The notes under the pieces were generated by a model. It saw only the letters and a list, made by a program, of their open reading frames with translations, was not told where the DNA came from and made no database searches. Positions 56,293-64,000 of a stretch of 64,000 nt of DNA are shown piece after piece; position 1 is the stretch's first letter; each line of letters begins with the position of its first letter. This DNA is from Adiantum capillus-veneris (taxonomy: Eukaryota; Streptophyta; Polypodiopsida; Polypodiales; Pteridaceae). The stretch is from positions 28,167,709-28,231,708 of the forward strand of contig CM043971.1 in the NCBI GenBank assembly GCA_014529385.2, in the 5' to 3' direction. Position numbers and translations under genes: made by a program.

Positions 56293-58028
56293 TGAGTAGC
56301 GTTAAATGGTAACCTTGCATTTGCACTGCATTTCTACTCAAATGTATATATTTTCTATCAAAGTTTTAACCTAGTGTTCATTCTCTCTTTCCGTAATAGC
56401 CTTTTTCCATACAAACACCTTACCCTTCTTAGATCTTTATGCATTTACATCATATTTCTCTCTTCATGCTAAATGTAAATAGTAAACTTAATTCTACTCT
56501 CCTAGTTTTTTTACTGTATATTCTTTTAACTAATTACCTTTACTAATTTAAATAGCTATCTACATCCCATAATTTGTAAATAAATAATTTATGGGCACTT
56601 ATCTTACCCATCTTCTCTCAAGGGTAGGGTTAACCTTGTAGGCCTTCCCTTCCCCACCACTATGTGACCCAAGTCTTGGATCATTTACTTGTGTTGGTCA
56701 ACAAATCTTAAATATAATGTATATCCCCAATAAATCAAACTTTATTGGAGCCTACCTCATTTGTTTAAGGTGGATTCCCTTTTGAAAAAGCATGCTACAC
56801 CTTGGATGCATGCTAAAGGGCCCCTACAAGGAGACTTGGTTCAAAAGGTGTTTTGGATGCATCTTGAACGCCTTAGCTCATGGGTATACTTGAGGAACCC
56901 TCCAAAATCAGCTTAAACACTTTGAGAAGGTCAACTTTGCCTTTTACAGCACCCAATTCTGAGTTACAGGCTGAAAGTTATGGTGAAAACAAGGTGCTGC
57001 GGACACTGTTACTGCAGGTCAAAGTTACAATCAGGGGTCGGCTCAAGATGCTTCCAGAGACACAACAAACAGGATGGGGACACTCTGCAGGAGCCACTGG
57101 AGGGACATCATGGTGGGGCCCACATACATTATCAACCCTTATTGAGACTCCACGACCTAAAAGGCTATTTTTAATGAAAAACTAAGTCCCTTATTTGCAT
57201 AATTGAAGGAATGGTCAAAAGGGAACCTAACTATGGTTAATTACCTACCCTAGTCAAGTTTAACCTAACCCAAGGTCTTGTACAGCTATAAAAAGGCCCT
57301 TTGGCAAGCACAAAAATACACACACCTACTCCATTGCTGCAAATAAGCTCCTCTAAGGTTAGGGAAGCCCTAATCTCTCTCTCCTCTTGTCTCCCTATCC
57401 ATTTCCTAAGCTCGCTATCATAAGCGGCACCATAGAGAGAGCATCAATATGCTATTGCTACCATTCTCTTGCAAACATTTCTCTTATCATACTCATCCCT
57501 AAATAAGGATTGTAGATTCTATATGAGAGCAAGGATATCAAGTTCAATGATCTATCTCATGGTTTGATCAACAAATTGTTGCAATTGGGGTGTCGTCATC
57601 ACACTTTTGCTCTAAACGCATGTAAAATTGGTAAGCCTATCTTGGCAGCTTCTCATATTTTGTGCTCATTGGATTGCTTGTTTGTTGAGAAAGTTTTTGT
57701 GCACCATGGTGTCTATTTGCTTGGCTTCTCTCCTTATGTTGTGTGTAAGTAAGTCTTGGGGTTGCATAGATGGAGAAGAGCTCTCTATGCATGCCGCCTT
57801 ATGTGTGTAAGTAGTCTCTTCTTTTGGGAAAGGAAAGGAGTTGTCAAGTATTTGTGCATTATGGTGTTTTGAGTTTTGAAGTTTTGTGCTTTCTTTTCTT
57901 AGAAGTATATGAGCACTAATATGGTGAAGGTCAATCTTTGCATGTGAGTTTCTGCAGTGTTCAAAGGGATTGCTTAAGGAGTGTGTGTTGAATGGTTGAA
58001 GGGCATTTTGTGTTGAAGCACATAAGGA

Positions 58029-58101
<73 letters not shown>

Positions 58102-58240
58102 GTATATGGTTTGTTTTGGTTTCCTTCTTTCTCCATAAAAGAGGGTGGTGCCCCTAAGAAATATGCGTGTGTAGGGTCTCACAGAGTGGTTGTCTGGTGG
58201 GAGCCTTGAGTTGAGCCCCATCCCAAAAAATCCGCTCTCA
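56293..58240 (+). repeat. Tat-like 5' LTR, copy B
   Basis: TATA box at 57,287-57,296. GT run at about 58,031-58,101, shorter than in copy A. Otherwise nearly identical to 18,037-20,012, including the positions at which that LTR differs from the 3' LTR. Confidence 0.95.
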
Positions 58241-58246
58241 TAAAAG

Positions 58247-58266
58247 TGGTGCCCCCACTGAGGAAC
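58247..58266 (+). promoter_or_regulatory. Putative primer-binding site (copy B)
   Basis: Identical to 20,019-20,038. Confidence 0.5.
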
Positions 58267-58292
58267 TTTCCTAATTGCCTTCTATTCTCCTC

Positions 58293-58505
58293 ATGAACAA
58301 TAGAGTTGCACCATATGCTTTTCATTTTTCACAACGCATCAGAATTAACAGTTGTGTAGATCGCAAATTTTTTTACCAACAACGCATTGTTTTTATGTTT
58401 GGAGCAGAAAGACTTGGTGAAATCTTGGCATCTCCAAATCCCATCATTCTTCCATTCATTAATTATGATGATTCATTTGATGTCCATGTTTTTATTTTGT
58501 TTTGA
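58293..58505 (+). CDS. Leader ORF 1 (70 aa), copy B
   Basis: Identical translation to 20,065-20,277. Function unknown; paralogous to the ORF that follows. Confidence 0.5.
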   Translation: MNNRVAPYAFHFSQRIRINSCVDRKFFYQQRIVFMFGAERLGEILASPNPIILPFINYDDSFDVHVFILF

Positions 58506-58588
58506 GGCAGGGACAAGAAGCGCTTAGATAGCGATCCACTCAAAGGAAACTTTCTTCAAGAGAAAGAAAAAGGAGAACACATTGTCAC

Positions 58589-58801
58589 ATGAACCGACCT
58601 GGAGCTGCTTCTCCTTTTACACCCATAGCTCGTCAATCTGTGCACATCATAATTGCTACAAAATTTAGATTTCAAGCAACCATTAGGAGAATTTTTGGAC
58701 CCACTCGCCTTAATGAAATTAATGCCTCAATCAACCCTTTTATTTTGCCTATGATAAATTATGAACTAACACTTGATGTATATATTTTCATTTTGATGTG
58801 A
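58589..58801 (+). CDS. Leader ORF 2 (70 aa), copy B
   Basis: Identical translation to 20,361-20,573. Function unknown. Confidence 0.5.
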   Translation: MNRPGAASPFTPIARQSVHIIIATKFRFQATIRRIFGPTRLNEINASINPFILPMINYELTLDVYIFILM

Positions 58802-58854
58802 TCACTCATCGTAGTGAAAACTTTGTGGTACACAAACCTCCTTGTATTGTAAAA

Positions 58855-59265
58855 ATGTCAAGCACTTTTCCTACCTTTCATTCTAAAAATGGTGAGGATG
58901 CACAAGAATTTCTGGATAATTTGGAGATGGCACACCTCATCTCTGGGAGAGATCAAGAAGAGGTAAAGCTGCGTGCTTTTCCACTCGTTCTCAAAGGGGA
59001 GGCTAAGGCATGGTACGAGGCCTTGCAACCTCAAAACAAAACCAATTGGGAGAGGCTATGTGCAATTTTTCTTGCCAAATTTGGGCAAGGAGATACTCCA
59101 AAGGGTCTTTGGAATTGTCTACTTCAACATAAACAGGTATTCCTTGAAGACTACCCATCTTATGAGGCCGTTTTCCTTAACCTATGGGATAGATGGGAGG
59201 CTACCTTACAAAACCAAGGTGGTGCACCAAAGATAGGTTCATGGCTGGCTTGTACTCAATTTTGA
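58855..59265 (+). pseudogene. gag: gag N-terminal part, frameshifted, copy B
   Basis: Same ATG context, Gag core and A-run frameshift (about 59,229) as copy A, so the lesion predates the duplication. Confidence 0.85.
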
Positions 59266-62200
59266 AGACCAAGGTAGAGTTAAAATTCCCATCAACATTT
59301 GAGGAAGCACGTGAGGTGGCCATGGTCAAATTCAAGAAGTTAAATTTTCAAGCACATAGAACAAGGGACCTAAATGAAGTCATTGAGAGGGATTCTTCAC
59401 CAAGCATGGGAGCACAAGTTAGGGACTCTCTTGCCCAAACTTCACAAATAGGGGAAGGATCACAACAAGAGATCTTGCAAAGATTAACTCAACAACTAGA
59501 GAGTCTCACCTTGAATCTAGTGCAGGGCCTACCCCAACAACGACAACCACGAGAAGGGAATCGCAATCAACGACGTCAAGCACAAGAGTTGAGATGCTGG
59601 AATTGCAACGAAGTTGGTCATGGCATGTATAATTTCCCACACCCTCGAAGGATTCCAGGGGACATATACCCTCCTAGACCCCCTCCGCTCATGGTGCAGC
59701 AAGAGCATGCTCAAGCCCCGCAAATTCTTTGTCGACCACCACCACCTCTAGTGGCAAACATCCCTCCTGTCCCACCAGTGGAGGAAGAGAGAGGAGTAAA
59801 CGTCATAAAGCTGGAAGAGGAGATAGAGGTGATCCCTATACATTTTGATGTTATGCCAGCAGAAAAGCGCACAAGAGCACACAACAAGGATGAAGACACA
59901 AGGAATGAAGAGTCAGAACCTGCAAGGAAGGAGAGGAAGAAAAACTCAAAGAAGGAGGAAGGAGGCAAGAAGCAGAGGTCAAGGCGAAGGGAGATCGGCA
60001 TCAACGATTTTCCATTAGGAAAGAATATGGAACCCTACAACATCTTAGAAGATCTGCAAACTCAAAAGCCCAATATTTCTTGGCCTCAACTCCTACATCT
60101 ATCACCCAAGGTGAGAAAGCACTGGTCCAAACTTGTAAGCACAAGACTCCCAAGAAAGAAAGAAAAGGTGACAGTAAAGGCATTGACTTCAAAGCCACAA
60201 CAAGATGTGGAACCTATTGTAGATGCTTATGCAAGGGGTAGGAAGGTATCCAATGTGTCTGTTGATGGTGGAGCACAAATGTGTGTGATCACGGAAAGAG
60301 CCATGAATAGACTAGGGCTTGAAATCACTAAATCCTCTAATTGTCAAGCTACGCTGGCCAACAATGCAAGTGTGAAGTGCCTAGGGATCATCGAGAATGT
60401 AAAAGTTTCTGTATGTAATATAGATGCACGTGTGGATATGTATGTTATGCCAGCCAAGGGGGAGGGCTATCCCATCATCCTAGGGAGGCCTTGGCTCATT
60501 GCTGTGAATGCAGATCAAAAATGGGGACGAGGACAATTGATTCTCAAAAAGGGGCAACATGTAGTATACGATTGGCATGAAGGAAAGCAGCTCGACATCA
60601 ACTATGAGACCACGGCTGATGAAGAAAGTGAAGAGAGTTTTGGCTCAAGCGACGAGGAAAGTTCAACCACTACATCCAATAGCAAAGAAGAATCATCTTT
60701 GGAGGTAATGGGAATCATCTTCAACACGTCAAAAACTCCATCAATAGAGGTTGACCCAACAAAGGAGCAAACAAAGGATGACAAAGGTGACCACAAGCAC
60801 TTTGAAGACTTTGAGAGGATGCTTGCAAAAGATCTTACCCCTGAGGAGAAGCGTTCCTACATCGATATGCTCAAGAGGTATCCCAATTTGTTTATCACTG
60901 ATTACTCACAAATTAGAGGTTTGGATGTTATAGAGCATGGCATAGAATTAAAACCAGGTACTAAACCTGTGGCTCAAAAGCTAAGGCGCCTAGGAAAAAT
61001 ACAACAAGAGGCACTTTTGACAAAGGTTAACCGACTCCTCAAAGCTGGTTTCATTTACCCTGTGTCTAACTCTGAGTGGGTGTCCCCAATTGTAGTAACC
61101 CCTAAAAAGAACGGAAAATGGAGGGTCTGTGTTGACTACAAACCGCTCAATGCTGCAACAAAGAGGGATCATTTTCCTCTTCCTTTCCAAGATGAAATCT
61201 TAAACGAAGTAGCCGGCTATGAATGTTACACAGTGTGTGATGGGTATTCAGGGTATTTTCAAATCAGAATAGCAGAAGAAGATCAGTTAAAAACCACTTT
61301 CATCACACCTTGGGGTTGCTTTGCCTATAGAGTGATGCCATTTGGGCTCACAAATGCTCCTAGTACCTTTATAAGGTTTACAACTCTTGTCTTTCAGCCC
61401 TTCTTTGGAAAGTCTATTAGGGTTTTTATGGATGACTTCTGTATCTATAGTAGCCAAAGACTTCATTGCCAAAAAGTTGAGGAGGGGCTTAGGAGGCTTC
61501 ATCAATTTGGGGGACAGCTTAATCCTGAGAAGTGTCACATTGCAGAGTCACAAGTAGTATTGCTAGGTCATGTGGTTTCTTTGCAAGGAATTCAAGTGGA
61601 TCCATCAAAAGTAAATGCTCTCTTGTCACTACAACCACCAACAACAACCAAGGAGCTCATGACTTTCAACCACAAAGTAAGGTACATGTCTCGTTTCATT
61701 CACCTTCTAGCGGAAGCTATTGCACCTTTGCACAAGCTAGCAAACAAACCCACATTTGAATGGAGAGAGGAACACGAATTATGCTTTACTGAAGTAAAGG
61801 GTATTCTCAACTCTCTTCCAACAATAATGCCACCAAATCCAAAGGATACATATTACATCACGCCAAGTGTAGGAATGGAGGCCATCGGTGTAGTTCTCAT
61901 GCAAAAAGACCCAAAAACATGCTACATGAGGCCAGTAGACTTTGCAAGCAAAGTCATGACCGCTGCAGAGAAGGGCTACACCGATATGGAGAAGGTGGTA
62001 TTCACAATTATGTTTGCGGTAAGAAAGTTCCGATCATATCTCTTACCTGCACCATTTGTCATTCTCACCATGGAAAACAATTTACCATATGTTGTGCAAC
62101 ACATGAGCCTCTCATCTAGGATAGCCAAATGGGTTCTAGAACTTCAAGAGTTCGAATACACTTTTCTTGTTGAAGATAGCACAAGGGCAGGTCTTGCAGA

Positions 62201-64000
62201 CATTCTCACATACAAAGTGAGGGAAAGGAAAGAGTCACCAAAGGCAGGAGACAAAGCTACACCACAAAATAATGAGGAGGAGATGGACAATGCACACATT
62301 TTGTGCTTTGATGGAGCTTACCGACGACAACACGATCAGGCAGCAGGGGGGGTTCTTATTCTAAGTCCACAAAGGGAAGTTCTTGTTAAGAAAGGTATCA
62401 CCTTGGAAAATGTTCATTCTAATAATGAGGCTGAGTATGTCACCTTAAAGTTGGGGCTTGAATAATGTAGGAAACTTGGCATCGAAAGACTTATAATAAG
62501 AGGTGATTCCTTACTAGTTATTAGGCAAATCCAAGGGATATGGAAGTGCAAGAACCCTACTCTAGTGGAGTGGCTTAGACAGGTGAAGGCTTTGATAAAG
62601 AACTTTGAAGCTACACAGGTACAGCATGTTGTGAGAACCCTCAACAAGGAAGCAGATTATCTCGCCAGTGAGAAACTTCAGATCATGGTGGGAGGTGTGA
62701 AGCTCTACGAACCAAAGTACCAAGGCCAAGAGGAATTGAAGGACATCATATTTTTCCTCCAAACTGGTGAGTGCCCTAAACACTTGGATAAAGTGCAAAG
62801 GCATAGGTTGGTAAAAAAGGCAACTCCTTACCAACTCATAGGAGATGATCTGTATCATAAAGGGAAAGATTTGGTGCTAAGAAGGGTGCCCTCTGTTCAA
62901 GAAATAGAGAGAATCCTCTTTTCATGCCATGATGATGTCTGTGGGGGTCATTTTTCTCATGATATTACAAACAGGAAGATTTTACAAGCAGGGTTTGTTT
63001 GGCCAAGTCTACACCGTGATGTCCAGCATTGGTGTAAGTCATGCAAAGGTTGTCAGATTGCTGGAAATCGACGACTCACTTACGAACCTCGAGTTCCAAT
63101 AATTTTGTATGGTCCTTTTGAGAAGTGGGGTGTGGATGCAATAGGCCCCTTACCTCGCACATCTACCGGGAAGGTCTTCATCATTGTGGGAGTAGATTAC
63201 ATGACACGATGGGCGGAGGCAGCAAGTACAACACGAATTACAGCCGAGGAGGTATCAAAATTTATCTTTGATCACATATGCAGTAGATTCGGCACACCAT
63301 TAGAGATTTTGTCAGATCGTGGTCCAAGGTTTAGAGCAGAGCTCTTAGATAATCTTTTGACAAAGTTAAAAGTCAAACATTTGCATTCTACACCTTACTA
63401 CCCTCAGTGCAATGGGTTGGTTGAAAAGGTGAATGGAATGATATGTAAGATCATTTCTAAGCAGGTTACAGATCGACCAAACGACTGGGATCGTCATTTG
63501 ACCGCAGCTCTATGGGCATACAGAACATCTTTCAAGGTATCCACTCAATTTACTCCTTTTCATTTGGTATATGGACAGGAGGCACTCCTTCCTATTGAGG
63601 TGGAGATTGCAAGCCTACGCATTCTCTCACGGGGAGCAAAGAGGCCAAAAGAAGCTTTGCAGGAAAGAATTTTAGATCTTCAACGACTTGAGCTTGATAG
63701 AGAAGAGTCCATCGACTATTACATTGCCCAAGCCACAAGCCAAAGGGACAAAATCAACAAGAAGCTCAAGGAGAAAGGATTGAAGGAAGGTATGTTGGTT
63801 CTTCGCTATGATAACCGACTTGATACTCGACTTGACAAAAAGTTTTTGCAAAGATGGGAGGGACCTTTCATGATAAAAACAAAGTTTGGGAATGGTAGTT
63901 ACAGATTAGCAGATTTATGAGGAAAACTCCACAAGACCAGAGTCAATGGATGGAGATTAAAGCCCTACTTTCAACGTATCAATCCGTTGATAGGAAGTCA
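59193..64000 (+). pseudogene. pol: gag C-terminus + pol, copy B, with two nonsense changes
   Basis: Protease, RT, first RNase H and the first part of the second RNase H are open to 62,465. There GAA in copy A (24,235) is TAA (62,463-62,465), inside the second RNase H just after its E1079-equivalent. The frame continues open from 62,466 through the rest of RNase H and integrase, including the DD35E residues, to a second stop, TGA at 63,918-63,920, where copy A has TTA. A few missense differences cluster in the last 1.6 kb. Translation as a full polyprotein is impossible. The zinc-knuckle Cys-to-Phe change is shared with copy A. Confidence 0.9.

Larger units (their letters stand above)
38249..64000 (+). 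repeat. Copy B of the ~38.25-kb tandem duplication
   Basis: Repeats 1-25,772 in the same order and orientation, with the changes in offset described for copy A. Notable differences: tract lengths, AAATAC for GCATAC near 41,971, and two nonsense changes in the Tat-like pol. It is cut by the window end. Confidence 0.95.
56293..64000 (+). mobile_element. Tat-lineage Ty3 retrotransposon, copy B (cut by window end)
   Basis: Same insertion point and structure as 18,037-28,036, so it arose by the large duplication and not by a second transposition. The window ends before the pol 3' end and 3' LTR. Confidence 0.93.

Overview
The window is nuclear DNA of a land plant from a repeat-dense region. Plant-type LTR retrotransposons of three kinds dominate: a Tat-lineage Ty3 element with a second RNase H, a chromodomain Ty3 element, and several Ty1/Copia relics. 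The one host-like gene carries a GT-AG intron. I cannot name the species; a large-genome seed-free plant such as a fern is a low-confidence guess. I see no tRNA or rRNA gene, no CRISPR array and no bacterial operon.

The overriding fact is a tandem, same-orientation duplication with a period of about 38.25 kb. Bases 1-25,772 (copy A) and about 38,249-64,000 (copy B) align almost end to end. The offset moves only from +38,248 to +38,256 and then +38,228, mainly at simple-sequence tracts, and I noticed roughly one substitution per kb. This is either a very recent duplication or an assembly artefact such as joined haplotypes.

Layout of copy A: a 1.13-kb tandem unit, its second copy split by a 2.2-kb TG...CA insertion (1-4,590); a deleted, antisense chromodomain Ty3 element between near-identical 0.88-kb LTRs (5,459-8,695); Copia debris with short LTRs at 9,536, 12,841 and 14,653; a 346-bp inverted repeat of Copia tail plus LTR around an antisense Copia integrase (14,653-16,288); a Copia gag fragment (16,948-17,293); and an antisense Ty3 relic (17,294-18,036). 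That relic is interrupted exactly by a complete 10-kb Tat-like element (18,037-28,036) and resumes on the far side at 28,037. The complete element has about 1.97-kb LTRs, a TATA box, a putative primer-binding site, two related 70-codon leader ORFs, gag, a long pol ORF and a polypurine tract.

Between the copies, 28,276-38,000 is a satellite field built on a dominant 442-bp higher-order unit. Embedded in it, on the minus strand, is the only plausible host gene (29,543-32,077). It has two exons and encodes 816 residues with a ParB-like N-terminal half and a C-terminal half resembling a degenerate DNA methyltransferase. It occurs once here. A GA-rich tract leads into copy B, which repeats copy A up to the window edge. 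Its Tat element has two in-frame stops that copy A lacks, and it runs off the window before its 3' LTR.
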